From positions 124,001 through 188,000 of the forward strand of contig NZ_JACVEE010000007.1 in the NCBI RefSeq assembly GCF_015355755.1: 64,000 bases of DNA, read 5' to 3'. Both the position numbers and the translations under genes were made by a program. Positions 17,054-25,706 of this stretch are shown one piece after another (within the stretch, counting starts at the first letter, position 1; each line of letters begins with the position of its first letter). The DNA comes from Nocardia sp. XZ_19_385 (GTDB taxonomy: Bacteria > Actinomycetota > Actinomycetes > Mycobacteriales > Mycobacteriaceae). The notes under the pieces were generated by a model that was not told the origin of the DNA, ran no database searches, and worked only from the letters and a program-made list of their open reading frames with translations.

Positions 17054-18027
17054 TGCAGGGGGCCGTGAGCTTCGCTGAGCGGGCGGGCGGACCCGTGGCC
17101 GCGTTCGGCCAGAATCTGCGCTGCGATCGATTATCGCGGTTTCGCACCGTGGTCTGCGTGCTCACCCACGACACCAAATTCGGTCGGGGGTCATCCGCGC
17201 GAGGTTAGCGCCGCACGCTGCCCGTATGACCGCCGCTATCGGCCGTCGTGCCGATGATGTCGCCCGCCCGGGGAAGGGGTCGAGTTGGGTCGGCAGGATG
17301 GTAGTTCAATGGTGGGATAGTCGAGCAGTCGGTGCAGATGGGCACAGAAGTCGTCGACGCTGCCGTAGCGGGCCAGGATCTCGCTCAGCAGACGGCGCGC
17401 GCCGAGGTCGCCCAGCGAGTGTTCCATCACAAACCCCTATGTCCTGTGCGCCCTGTGGCGTAGCCCCTGGTCGTGCGGAGGTCTCGTCCGGCCCCATCCA
17501 GCGGAACCCAGTTCGGACGAGATTGCCTCTGCCCCTTCAGAGGTCCCGGGGCTCCCGGGGTCGGCGCCGAGTGTAGCGGCCAAGCACGCGGGCCAGACAA
17601 CTTGTGGCCAGCCATGCTCACTACAAGCAACCGAATCGGGACTATTCGCCCGCTTTCACTCATTTTCCAGCTCTTCGGCTAGGCAGATCGTAGGCTTCGG
17701 GCGGTGTTCGACGCTGGTGCAACCGATCTCGTGGCAAGTTCGCTCACCGCGAGCAACCGGGGGTTACCGTGTCGAGTCGCTGGACGGCTTGCTGGTTGCC
17801 GTTCCTTTGGGCCGCCCGCCCAAGTAGGTCCGGGTGCTCGGTGCCCCTGAGTCAGGTGCCGAAGCGTCCCGGGCAGGCAGTGTTCGAGCGCCCGGGCCCG
17901 CGGGACACCCCGACTCCTGCGGGCCCGGCTGCCTCTCAGATGCCACCCCCGGGCGTGGGAGCCTGCGAGACGCTGGTCTCGATCGATAGGGTGCGCCGGG
18001 TGAGCCGCTACGACATGTGAGTGCTCG
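17054..18027. other. Long region with little coding evidence
   Basis: Almost 1 kb after the monooxygenase operon with no confident gene. The only coding-like stretch is the small minus-strand frame listed next. No insertion-sequence ends, tRNA or clear terminator were recognised. Confidence 0.45.
17236..17430 (-). CDS. Possible small protein or gene remnant
   Basis: A 64-codon frame with adjacent GTG and ATG starts and AGGGG shortly upstream. The first 40 codons have strong G/C third positions and a helical look (LGARRLLSEILARYGSVDDF). The last 20 residues are Pro/His/Arg-rich and look like readthrough, suggesting a truncated gene. No family is recognised. Confidence 0.3.
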   Translation of the reverse strand: MMEHSLGDLGARRLLSEILARYGSVDDFCAHLHRLLDYPTIELPSCRPNSTPSPGGRHHRHDGR

Positions 18028-18420
18028 GTGGGCCGGAAAACGCCATTCCCAACTCGACACCTTCACGACTGCAATCTGCCGGATGTCATTCACGCACTCC
18101 TCGACCCGGCGCCCGGCCGCATCAAGACGCAGATAGCCATGCCCAGCGGTTTCATCGTCCATGTCGCAGGCGACCTCGATCTGCGCACGGCAGGCGGATT
18201 CGACGCCGGGCTACAGCAAACCGAAGCCTTGACAGTCCCTGGTGCTCGGATGCTGCTGAACCTGCGCGAGGTCGGATTCCTCGGTGTTGCCGGGCTCAAC
18301 GTGCACGACACCGCCTATCAACGGTGCGCCCGAAAGCATGTGAGACTGTCGGTGCTCGCCGCACACCGAACCGTCACCCGCCCGATCAGCCTGGCCGGGC
18401 TGACTCACTGCTTGGACTGA
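18028..18420 (+). CDS. STAS-domain protein (anti-anti-sigma factor-like)
   Basis: Up to 130 residues. The core reads FIVHVAGDLDLRTAGGFDAGL, followed by ARMLLNLREVGFLGVAGL, which matches the beta-alpha pattern of STAS domains in anti-sigma-factor antagonists. The position equivalent to the phosphorylated Ser of SpoIIAA-like proteins falls in GFLGVAGL, where no Ser is present, so classic phospho-switching is doubtful. The start is uncertain: the GTG at 18028 gives the longest form and an ATG near 18139 gives a minimal domain. No partner kinase is seen nearby. Confidence 0.6.
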   Translation: MGRKTPFPTRHLHDCNLPDVIHALLDPAPGRIKTQIAMPSGFIVHVAGDLDLRTAGGFDAGLQQTEALTVPGARMLLNLREVGFLGVAGLNVHDTAYQRCARKHVRLSVLAAHRTVTRPISLAGLTHCLD

Positions 18421-18523
18421 TTCGGTGTGTCCTGGCCAACCTTGCACCAACCTTTGGTGTTTCAACCCTATGGCCGGGCCCGCCTCACCCATGCGCCCGG
18501 TCTGTTCTGGCACAGTGGCCGGT

Positions 18524-18880
18524 GTGGGCGACTCCGAGACCGACATACGACTGACCTACACCGTGGAGATCTCGGCCCCGGGCCGTTACGCGCACCGGTG
18601 GTGGCAGGTCAGCAACGTCGGAAACCCAGCCCAGGTCGCCGCGGCGCTGACCGAACTCGCCGCCCGCCTCGAGCGCGACTTGCACTACCCGGCGCGTCGG
18701 GATCGGCGCTTGCGCAGTTGGTTTCGGTGCGAGCTGTGCGGACCCGACGGTCTCGTGCTCGAATGCCCTGAAGGCCCGGCGGCGGCGCGTCACCTGCCGG
18801 GCGTGTTACGTGGACTCGCCCTGACTGTCGCGTCGATTCCTGTTCGGGCCCGACACGTGGCGATCAAGGGCCGCGACTGA
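18524..18880 (+). CDS. Hypothetical protein
   Basis: About 118 residues of no recognised family. It begins GDSETDIRLTYTVEIS and contains a predicted helix NPAQVAAALTELAARLERDL, then a segment with two Cys (RCELCGPDG) and a C-terminal hydrophobic helix. The GTG at 18524 is chosen because the protein-like composition begins there; ATG codons at 18470 and 18491 are alternatives. Third-position GC is high, supporting true coding. Confidence 0.5.
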   Translation: MGDSETDIRLTYTVEISAPGRYAHRWWQVSNVGNPAQVAAALTELAARLERDLHYPARRDRRLRSWFRCELCGPDGLVLECPEGPAAARHLPGVLRGLALTVASIPVRARHVAIKGRD

Positions 18881-19035
18881 TCGCGGTGTCCTCGTCTCGA
18901 TGACTGCCTCACCCACACCCATACCGCACAGTCCAAGCGACTAGGCGCGTGTCAGTGCAGGTCACCCGGCCTTGGCGCGTCTACGCTGATGAGTTGTCAG
19001 ATGCACGTTTCTCGATGGTGTGGAACGGGGTAGCG

Positions 19036-19227
19036 ATGGCAGGCAAGTTCGAACTTTTCACCGATGCGGCGGACAAGGTTCGGTGGCGGCTCAAGGCGGG
19101 CAATGGTGAGGTGATCGCGCAAAGTCAGGCGTATGCGAGCAAGGACGCGGCCAGTAAGGGGATCTCGTCGGTGCAGAGCAACGCTGCTGGCGCGGCGGTC
19201 GTAGACCTCACCGAGGCAGCCAAATAG
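19036..19227 (+). CDS. YegP-family (DUF1508) protein
   Basis: A 63-residue protein that is a single DUF1508 unit: GKFELFTDAADKVRWRLKAGNGEVI, then QAYASKDAASKGISSVQ. Such proteins are short beta-alpha units of unknown role, common in bacteria and often duplicated within one chain. The ATG at 19036 places the domain at the very N-terminus, as is normal, so the longer upstream frame is rejected. A perfect hairpin follows the stop, so it is probably a single-gene transcript. Confidence 0.8.
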   Translation: MAGKFELFTDAADKVRWRLKAGNGEVIAQSQAYASKDAASKGISSVQSNAAGAAVVDLTEAAK

Positions 19228-19238
19228 CTGTTCAGAGC

Positions 19239-19279
19239 CTGAGCCCTGACCGTGCCGAAGCCACGTGGTCAGGGCTCAG
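19239..19279 (+). terminator. Rho-independent-type terminator after the YegP gene
   Basis: A perfect 13-base stem, CTGAGCCCTGACC (19239-19251) and its complement (19267-19279), with a 15-base loop, followed by the T-rich CCTTCTTAT. It begins 12 bases after the stop. Confidence 0.8.
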
Positions 19280-19286
19280 CCTTCTT

Positions 19287-19612
19287 ATACGGCGCCGCCA
19301 CGGGGCCCAAGCGGCACGGAAGTCCGGGGACGAAGTCGACACTCCCGATTATGGACGAAAGCGACAGGTCAGAGCGCAGCGCGGGGGGCCGGAATCCGGG
19401 ATCAAGCAAAGTCCGTACGATCCCCGCGGTGCTTTCCACGCCGAGCCATCTCTCGCCAGCCTGTCGCTGTTGCGTGGTTCATGAACATGCGGTGCTCGGC
19501 GTTTTCGGAGGTAACTGCGGCGGTGCGGGAGCTGGCTGGTGGGGCGGAATCTATCGAACTCGAGTCCTAGGAAGATGTGGACTGAGGCGAATCGAGACAC
19601 TGTGCGTCTAAT
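19287..19612. other. Intergenic region with no gene recognised
   Basis: About 330 bases between the terminator and the repeat shared with the 47-kb region. Frames here have poor codon statistics on both strands, and nothing is supported. Confidence 0.4.
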
Positions 19613-19810
19613 GAGCAGACCGACGAGTTGCGTCTATTCAGGCGAGGTCGACGCAAGCGTGGCCAGGAACTTGGCAGTGGCATGGTAAGCCTGAATTATG
19701 TGGGCGTCGGCTCGCGCCAGCGACGCGGACAGATCCACGCCTACTATCCGGCCGATGAGGCGGGGGGCCGCAGTCGGAGCTGGGCGGCCCAGGGGCAGGC
19801 AATGAACTGT
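19613..19810. repeat. Long near-identical direct repeat, copy 1 (3' end of patatin gene)
   Basis: About 198 bases almost identical to 47018-47213. It begins upstream of the patatin stop with GAGCAGACCGACGAGTTGCG and runs through about 60 codons of the patatin C-terminus. Differences are scattered single substitutions. Here the patatin gene continues intact; in the other copy it is cut by an IS701-type sequence. Confidence 0.9.
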
Positions 19811-20506
19811 TGCCTTGTCGCCGATAGCATCGAGTTGGTGGTGAAATCGAGCGCTGAACCCGGTGATTGTAGGCACCGGCGCGATCCAGCGCAGAACCTC
19901 CACGGGGCCACGAGGGCGCCTGAGATCGGTGGCGGGCAAGACATAAATCGTACGGGCGCCGAGTTTCACGGCGCGTTGGATCGGTATAGGATCTGCGAAT
20001 GCTCCATCGATGAGCTCGCGTCCGTCGACCTGAGCGGGCGGAAGCACCCAGGGGCCGGCCATCGAGGCTAAAAGAGCTGGCAACAACGGACCGGAAGTCA
20101 GCCAGTGGGTGCGGGTGGGGTGCGCGAGATCGATGGCCGGGCACTGGAACCGCACCTGTAGATCTTCGAATTTGGCGGCCGGTAGATGTCTTTGCAGAGC
20201 TGCGGCGACTTCGTCCCGGGACCGTTGTTGTAGAGGCGGCCAGTAGGGACGGGCAAGCGAGTATGTCCACAGGCCCGCAAGGCGAGGAGAGGAAACGAAC
20301 TCCAGCCAGAATTCTCGCACGGCGCGCAGGCCGTCGGCATCTGGCTTTGCTGCGAAAAACGCGCCGAGGGCTGCGCCTGCGGAGGCTCCGAGTATCAGGT
20401 CCGGCCGGATTTCTGCCTCCAGTAAGGCAGCCAGCATCCCGATCTCAGCACTTGCCTCTTTGCCGCCGCCCGACAGGACGAAAGCGGTTACCGATCTATC
20501 AGCCAT
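19634..20506 (-). CDS. Patatin-like phospholipase/lipid acyl hydrolase
   Basis: A 290-residue patatin-family lipase using a Ser-Asp dyad. The Gly-rich oxyanion segment is LSGGGKEASAEIGML near residue 12. The nucleophile elbow is LGASAGAALG (G-x-S-x-G), and the catalytic Asp is in DGAF (ELIDGAFADPIP). It would hydrolyse acyl esters of phospholipids or neutral lipids. It lies 192 bases downstream of a WS/DGAT gene on the same strand, pairing synthesis and hydrolysis of storage lipid. Its C-terminal 60 codons are duplicated as a remnant at 47 kb. Confidence 0.88.
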   Translation of the reverse strand: MADRSVTAFVLSGGGKEASAEIGMLAALLEAEIRPDLILGASAGAALGAFFAAKPDADGLRAVREFWLEFVSSPRLAGLWTYSLARPYWPPLQQRSRDEVAAALQRHLPAAKFEDLQVRFQCPAIDLAHPTRTHWLTSGPLLPALLASMAGPWVLPPAQVDGRELIDGAFADPIPIQRAVKLGARTIYVLPATDLRRPRGPVEVLRWIAPVPTITGFSARFHHQLDAIGDKATVHCLPLGRPAPTAAPRLIGRIVGVDLSASLARADAHIIQAYHATAKFLATLASTSPE

Positions 20507-20698
20507 ATCTCACATCCTGCGAACGATTAAACAGCTGGCTGTGAAGCCGGCGGTCACGGCGTCTTCTGCCGTAGATAGCCGTGCGGATAGCCACTCGGCT
20601 GCGCAGAAAATGTAGATCCCTGATCCTCTTTGGCTTGGAGTCCACCGCTATCGAAGCCTGACGAAGCCGAGATAATTCGTCCGATGTTGCTTCGACTG

Positions 20699-22171
20699 TC
20701 AGGTCTCGGCTCCGGCGAGTTGCATTATTTCGCCCATCTTCTCTTCGAGTAGGTCGCGGAACAGTGCCCCATCGGTGAATACCGCAGGGTCGAGGTGTAG
20801 AGCGATCGACCAGTGGTCCAGGTGATAGACCATGGTGGCGTTGCATGGGCTGGTTCCACGCGGTGCGAAGCATATACTGGAAACCCATTGGGCGCCTGCC
20901 AGGAACGAGGGGCGGCGCACGCCGTTGACAACGCTGATCACAGCGTCGGTCATGCCGCCGGCGTACGGCGCGATGGCATCGACCCAGATACCGGGAACCC
21001 AGCTGCCGGCGGTGGCGAGAATGGGGACGTAGTCATCGAAGTAACTCGTGCGTGTCTCCATGAGCTGTTTATGTATGGATTGGATGCGCTGAACGACTGT
21101 CGTGCCGTCGAGCGATACCTTGAGTGGCGTCAATCCGAAGAAGTTTCCGGAATCGTTGTTCCCTGGGCGACGCAGATTCACCGGAACGTTGACAGTAATG
21201 GTGTTGGTCGGCCTGCGGTTATCTCGACTGTAATCGCGATATGCGTCGGCGAATGCGGCAAGGTAAACTGCGGCGGTTCCGGCGTGGGCAACCCGGGCGG
21301 CATTACTCAGCGCGTCGCTGTCAACTCGTATGACCTCGAAGTGGGGTGAGGGGCTGCTCGCGCGCGGAAAAGAGGGAAAAGACGGCCCTGGCACTGTGTA
21401 GAAGTTTTTGAGAAGCCGTGTCATTCGACGCGGGACCTGAGCCATGTCCTGAGCGGACAGCGTGGGCATCTTCTTCATTTGAGTAAACGCCCAGCTGGCA
21501 TTGCGGTAGGTGTCGTAAGCAGCCGAAACCATGCTGACACCCATTTTCACGGGCAGCTCGGCGGCCGCGGCCAGGGGGGTGGCCGGCACCCGCCGGCTTT
21601 CGGACAGCGGCTCTACTCCGGCGTGACGTGCGGTCCTTTGCTCGGTCTCCCTGGTGGGCGAGGTGAGCTGCTCGAACAACCATGCGCTGCCGATCCCGTC
21701 AGCCAGACTGTGGTGCCACCGGATGACGAGTGCGGCCTTGTCCGACTCGTGCCCTTCGATCAGCACCGCGTCCCACGGCGGGCGAGCCGGATTGAGCTCC
21801 TCGGCGGCCGCTCGTTCGGCATAGTCGAGGATTTGACGCAGATCTCCCGGTGCGGGTAGGGCGATCCTGCTGAGATGGTTGGTGATCCGGAACCCCGGAT
21901 CCGGTGCCCACGCCGGCGGCCCGGCGTCGAATAGTGGTTCGACGACGCGATGTGCCAGTCGGGGCGCCTTCCTGATGGCGTAATGGAAACAGTCCAGTAG
22001 ACGTTCCCACTCCGGCACCGTATCCAGCAGCCAGATATCGACGAGGTTCATTCTGGTCAGCGGATTCCGGCCGACCCTCCACATCAAAGCGTCGGTGCCG
22101 CTCATCGGCCCAGGCGTCGACCAACCAGGAAGTGACGTACTGCCCTTGCTCACAATGACGACCTCTCGCAT
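20699..22171 (-). CDS. Wax ester synthase / diacylglycerol acyltransferase (WS/DGAT)
   Basis: A 490-residue acyltransferase that would esterify acyl-CoA to diacylglycerol or a fatty alcohol. The active-site motif HHxxxDG is seen as H153-H-S-L-A-D-G159 (RWHHSLADGIG). The C-terminal domain carries the conserved NVPVNLR segment and the late PLKVSLDG region. The ATG at 22171 has no clear ribosome-binding site, and an internal ATG 22 codons later (MSGTDALMW) is near where most family members start. It is divergent from the FAAL cassette across a 600-base region with operator-like palindromes. It may esterify the lipid made by that cassette (inference). Confidence 0.9.
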   Translation of the reverse strand: MREVVIVSKGSTSLPGWSTPGPMSGTDALMWRVGRNPLTRMNLVDIWLLDTVPEWERLLDCFHYAIRKAPRLAHRVVEPLFDAGPPAWAPDPGFRITNHLSRIALPAPGDLRQILDYAERAAAEELNPARPPWDAVLIEGHESDKAALVIRWHHSLADGIGSAWLFEQLTSPTRETEQRTARHAGVEPLSESRRVPATPLAAAAELPVKMGVSMVSAAYDTYRNASWAFTQMKKMPTLSAQDMAQVPRRMTRLLKNFYTVPGPSFPSFPRASSPSPHFEVIRVDSDALSNAARVAHAGTAAVYLAAFADAYRDYSRDNRRPTNTITVNVPVNLRRPGNNDSGNFFGLTPLKVSLDGTTVVQRIQSIHKQLMETRTSYFDDYVPILATAGSWVPGIWVDAIAPYAGGMTDAVISVVNGVRRPSFLAGAQWVSSICFAPRGTSPCNATMVYHLDHWSIALHLDPAVFTDGALFRDLLEEKMGEIMQLAGAET

Positions 22172-22767
22172 CTGCTAATACACGCATAGACAAGCGCGCG
22201 CAGCTGGCTCACGCGAAAGTTGATCGAGCGCGCACCGAGCCGAATTAATAATCGCATGCACAGTGATCTATTTCTGTTAATGCATAGAATTTCTTATCGG
22301 ATCTTCAACCGTCACTCAACCATAGATTAGTTGACCGAGGTGGTCAACAGGTTCGAGCGCGTCGATGGGCCATCGGCCGCCGTTCTCGGCGCCCGCTCTG
22401 TCGCCTTAATCGGAGATATGAAACCGACTGGTATCACTATTTTTCCGCTTGAAAAGTTGATTTCCCTCGTTCAGCGAACTGCAAGCTCGCCCCGGATTTG
22501 CAGCTGTGAGTACATTTCGACCGCGGCCGTCCGATCACTCGCAAACCCTGCGCATCATATAATCCGCCGACGTCATATCTTCATGTCTCATTTTTTTCGA
22601 GCCGGTTGCTCCTCGGCGGTGGGAAATTGCTGCCTCATAACGCAAGCAGCATTGACCGAGCGCAGTTCGCCCACGATTCGCCGCTCAGCACGCCTGCCCC
22701 CGCCTTTGCCTCGCATTTCTTTGCTAACCCACCTGTGTCACTACTAGTCGCTGGGTATCTTCATTAC
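22172..22767. other. Divergent, AT-rich regulatory region
   Basis: About 600 bases between the divergent WS/DGAT and acyl-AMP ligase genes. The stretch 22235-22335 is markedly AT-rich for this genome. It contains a perfect palindrome (listed separately) and an overlapping dyad TCAAC-N9-GTTGA (22316-22334). No credible coding frame was found. Confidence 0.55.
22330..22348. promoter_or_regulatory. Perfect palindromic operator candidate GTTGACC-N5-GGTCAAC
   Basis: Seven-base perfect arms around a GAGGT centre, within the divergent region, about 160 bases upstream of the WS/DGAT start and 420 upstream of the ligase start. Symmetry and position fit a TetR- or GntR-type regulator, but no regulator gene is adjacent. 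Confidence 0.5.
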
Positions 22768-24441
22768 ATGGTTCGCTCAATTTCCTGGGCAGCAGCAACT
22801 TTGGCCGATGCCGTTTCGTCACAGGCTCAAGCGCGGCCGAATGCCCTCACGACTTTTCCCGGCACCCGGCAGAAGATCACTCTCGCCGAACTGGAGGTGG
22901 CGTCTGCGCGGTTCGGGCATGGGCTGATCGGGGCCGGCGTCGAACCGGGTGACGTCGTCGGGCTGCTGTTGCCGATCGGGTCCGAACTGCTGGTTTCCCT
23001 GCTGGGAACTGTAAGTGCGGGCGCGGTGGCGACCGTGCTGCCGGTCGGGCCCGGGGATGCTCGATCGACCGCGCGACGGCTATTGCCGTTGGTATGTGCC
23101 TCCGATATGCGCGCGGTGGTCACTGACGACGCCTTCGATGCGGTGGCGGCCGAGTTGTCCTGTGCACGATCAGGTCTCGTGATTGTGCCGGCCTCGGAGA
23201 GCCGTCCCGGTGCCGGGGCGCTTCCGCGGGTATCCGGGGCGGATCTGGCCGTCTTGCAGTTCACCTCTGGCAGTACGATGGCGCCGCGTGGAGTGGGACT
23301 GACCCACAGCAATATCTTGGCGGGATTGGCCGCCATCGCGATATCGGCGGAAATGACTCCGGCGGACGTATGGGTACAGTGGACACCGCCCTACCACGAT
23401 CTGGGTTTGTTCGGGATGCTGACCAGTGTGCTCAACGGCGGCACCACCCACGCGATGGCACCGCAGGACTTCGTCCGCCGCCCGGAAAGGTTCCTGTCGC
23501 TGATCGCCGAGACGGGCGGCACCCTGACCACCGGCCCGAACTTCAGCTACGACCTGCTGAACCGCGCCGCCACAGCGGGCAAGGCACGCGAGCTTGATCT
23601 GTCGAGTTGGCGGCTGGCGTTCAACGGGGGCGAGCCGATCTCGGCGCAGACCGTCGAAACCTTCGCGACAGTGTTTGCTGAGGCTGGGGTCGGTCCGTCG
23701 GTGATGTACCCGGTCTACGGGATGGCCGAGTCGACGCTGGCCATCTCGTTCCCCGCGCCGGGAACTGTGCCGAAGGCCACCTGGGTGGAACGGGAAGACC
23801 TCGGCGCGAAAGGTGTTGCCAGGCAGGTGGATCGGTCCGATCCAGCCGCGGTCGGCCTTGTGTGTGTCGGAAGGCCGGTCGCCGGTATGCAGCTTCGGAT
23901 CCTCGCTGAGGAGACCGTGTGCGACGAATGCCGGCTCGGCGAGATTCAGCTGCGAGGTCCGGCGGTCACCTCCGGCTATTACCGCAATGCCCAGGCCACC
24001 GCCCAGTTGTGCACCGACGGCTGGCTGCGTACCGGCGATCTGGGCTTCTGGCTCGACGGCGAACTCTATGTGGGTGGCCGGATCAAGGAGATGGTTATCG
24101 TCAACGGCTGCAACTACTTTCCCACCGATGTCGAACAACTGGCCCGGCGGGTGCCCGGCGTGTATCGAGGTCACCTCGTCGCGTTCGCCGATACCGCCGC
24201 AGACGGCGGCGAGTGCATCGGCCTGATCGCCGAGACCGATCTGCCCGAACACCGGCATCATGAGCTGGCGAGCGCGATTCGTGAGCGGGTCACCGCAACG
24301 ATCGGCACCACGCGCCTCGAGGTGCACCCGGCACCGCCGCACTTCCTGACTCGTTCGACCAGCGGCAAATGGCAACGGCTTTCCGCCGCCGAGCGCATCG
24401 GGGCATCGCGCCGTTCTCACTCCCGAGGCGAGACGTCATGA
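22768..24441 (+). CDS. Fatty acyl-AMP ligase (FAAL-like), first gene of cassette
   Basis: A 557-residue adenylate-forming enzyme of the FadD32/FAAL type. It would activate a free fatty acid as acyl-AMP and pass it to a carrier protein. Motifs in order are the ATP-binding LQFTSGSTMAPRGV, PPYHDLGLFGML, YGMAESTL, and RTGDLGFWLDGELYVGGR. The PPYHDLGL segment is characteristic of FAALs rather than acyl-CoA ligases. ATG 22768 has no strong ribosome-binding site. The stop overlaps the P450 start (ATGA), and a cognate ACP is encoded three genes on, so loading of that ACP is the likely role. Confidence 0.88.
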   Translation: MVRSISWAAATLADAVSSQAQARPNALTTFPGTRQKITLAELEVASARFGHGLIGAGVEPGDVVGLLLPIGSELLVSLLGTVSAGAVATVLPVGPGDARSTARRLLPLVCASDMRAVVTDDAFDAVAAELSCARSGLVIVPASESRPGAGALPRVSGADLAVLQFTSGSTMAPRGVGLTHSNILAGLAAIAISAEMTPADVWVQWTPPYHDLGLFGMLTSVLNGGTTHAMAPQDFVRRPERFLSLIAETGGTLTTGPNFSYDLLNRAATAGKARELDLSSWRLAFNGGEPISAQTVETFATVFAEAGVGPSVMYPVYGMAESTLAISFPAPGTVPKATWVEREDLGAKGVARQVDRSDPAAVGLVCVGRPVAGMQLRILAEETVCDECRLGEIQLRGPAVTSGYYRNAQATAQLCTDGWLRTGDLGFWLDGELYVGGRIKEMVIVNGCNYFPTDVEQLARRVPGVYRGHLVAFADTAADGGECIGLIAETDLPEHRHHELASAIRERVTATIGTTRLEVHPAPPHFLTRSTSGKWQRLSAAERIGASRRSHSRGETS

Positions 24442-25706
24442 CACCCGAGACGACCCGCAGCCCCGCCTGCCCGGTCGCGGGCAGCATGCACGTTGTCCCG
24501 CATGGCTGTTCGCGTGACATTCACACTATTCTGAGCGACCTGCCGGGCCCGATCGATCGTGTGATCGTGTTGGACGATCTGCCGGTGTGGGTGGTTACCG
24601 GATACGACAATGTCCGCGACGTGCTCGCCGACGAGCACTTGGTGAAAGACCCCTTGCGTCTGCCGCCCGCGGTGCATCCGTTTCGCGGGCGACGCTACCC
24701 CGAGGACGGGTACTCACTCGGTGGCCGACATCTGATCAGTTCCGACGCCGCCGACCACACCCGCCTGCGCAAGATCAGCACACCGTTGCTGTCGCGGCGC
24801 GCTGTGCAGCAGTGGCGTCCCGACATCGAGAACACCACCGGCGATCTGCTGCGCGCGATCCTCGAGCACGGGGCAGGAGAGCTGGTCGGCGAGCTGTTCG
24901 AACCCCTGTCCACCACAATCATCTGCCGTGTCCTCGGCATCCCCGCCACCGCCGAGCAGACCGTCCTGGCCGGCAGCCGCACTCTGTTGGGGCCGTACCA
25001 TCCGCGCGATCCCCAGTATCTGCGCGCCTCGGCAGACCTGCAGCAGTTGCTGACCGAGCTGCTGAGTGAGCGCGCCGACCGTCCCGGCACGGACACAGAT
25101 CTGGCCAGCGCCGCCGCCGCGGCCTGGCAGAACGGAACGGTCAGCCTGCGTGACGCTTTGGGCGTCGTGCGCCAATTCATCACCGCGAACACCATCAACA
25201 CCGCGTCGGTGCTCGCGCGCACCGCGGTCACCGTGCTCAGCGATCGACAGCTCGCGGAAACCGTTGCCAGCGAACCGGACTCGGTTGCTGCGGTGACCGA
25301 GGAACTGTTACGGCTGCAATCCTCGGCTCCCTTGGCGACCTGGCGGTTCGCGCCCGAGCCGATGACATTGTTCGGTGCGCGCCTCGCCGCCGGAGACATC
25401 GTCTTGGCCGCGGTGGACACCGCCGATCACGATCCCGCGGTCTATCCCGACCCGCATGAGCTGATCCCCAACAGAGCGGGGCCGCCCCATCTGGCCTTCG
25501 GGTACGGGCGCCACTACTGCGCCGGTGCCGAACTGGCGCGCCTGGAGATCCAGGCTGTGCTCCTCGCGCTCGCCCGGCACGCCCATCAGTTGGAGCTGGC
25601 CGAAGCACCCGAGCAGTTGCCGTGGACGGCCATGGTGCTGTGCCACGGCATCGCCCGTGTCCCCGTCACCGCGCACCCGCAGGAGAAAGGAGATTCAGCA
25701 TCATGA
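24438..25706 (+). CDS. Cytochrome P450 with atypical I-helix
   Basis: A 422-residue soluble bacterial P450. The heme loop is FGYGRHYCAGAE with Cys361 as thiolate ligand, and the ExxR motif is EELLR. The oxygen-activating I-helix, usually A/G-G-x-x-D/E-T, reads A250-N-T-I-N254-T255: the acidic residue is Asn and the Gly is also replaced. This is seen in some P450s with unusual chemistry or substrate-assisted protonation. It lies between an acyl-AMP ligase and an acyl-ACP desaturase with four-base overlaps on both sides, so an ACP-bound acyl chain is the most likely substrate (inference). Confidence 0.9.
   Translation: MTPETTRSPACPVAGSMHVVPHGCSRDIHTILSDLPGPIDRVIVLDDLPVWVVTGYDNVRDVLADEHLVKDPLRLPPAVHPFRGRRYPEDGYSLGGRHLISSDAADHTRLRKISTPLLSRRAVQQWRPDIENTTGDLLRAILEHGAGELVGELFEPLSTTIICRVLGIPATAEQTVLAGSRTLLGPYHPRDPQYLRASADLQQLLTELLSERADRPGTDTDLASAAAAAWQNGTVSLRDALGVVRQFITANTINTASVLARTAVTVLSDRQLAETVASEPDSVAAVTEELLRLQSSAPLATWRFAPEPMTLFGARLAAGDIVLAAVDTADHDPAVYPDPHELIPNRAGPPHLAFGYGRHYCAGAELARLEIQAVLLALARHAHQLELAEAPEQLPWTAMVLCHGIARVPVTAHPQEKGDSAS

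Noticed and set aside
23170..24420. 416-codon minus-strand frame over the first FAAL
   Set aside because: Antisense to a gene with all adenylate-forming motifs; the composition is that of a shadow frame.
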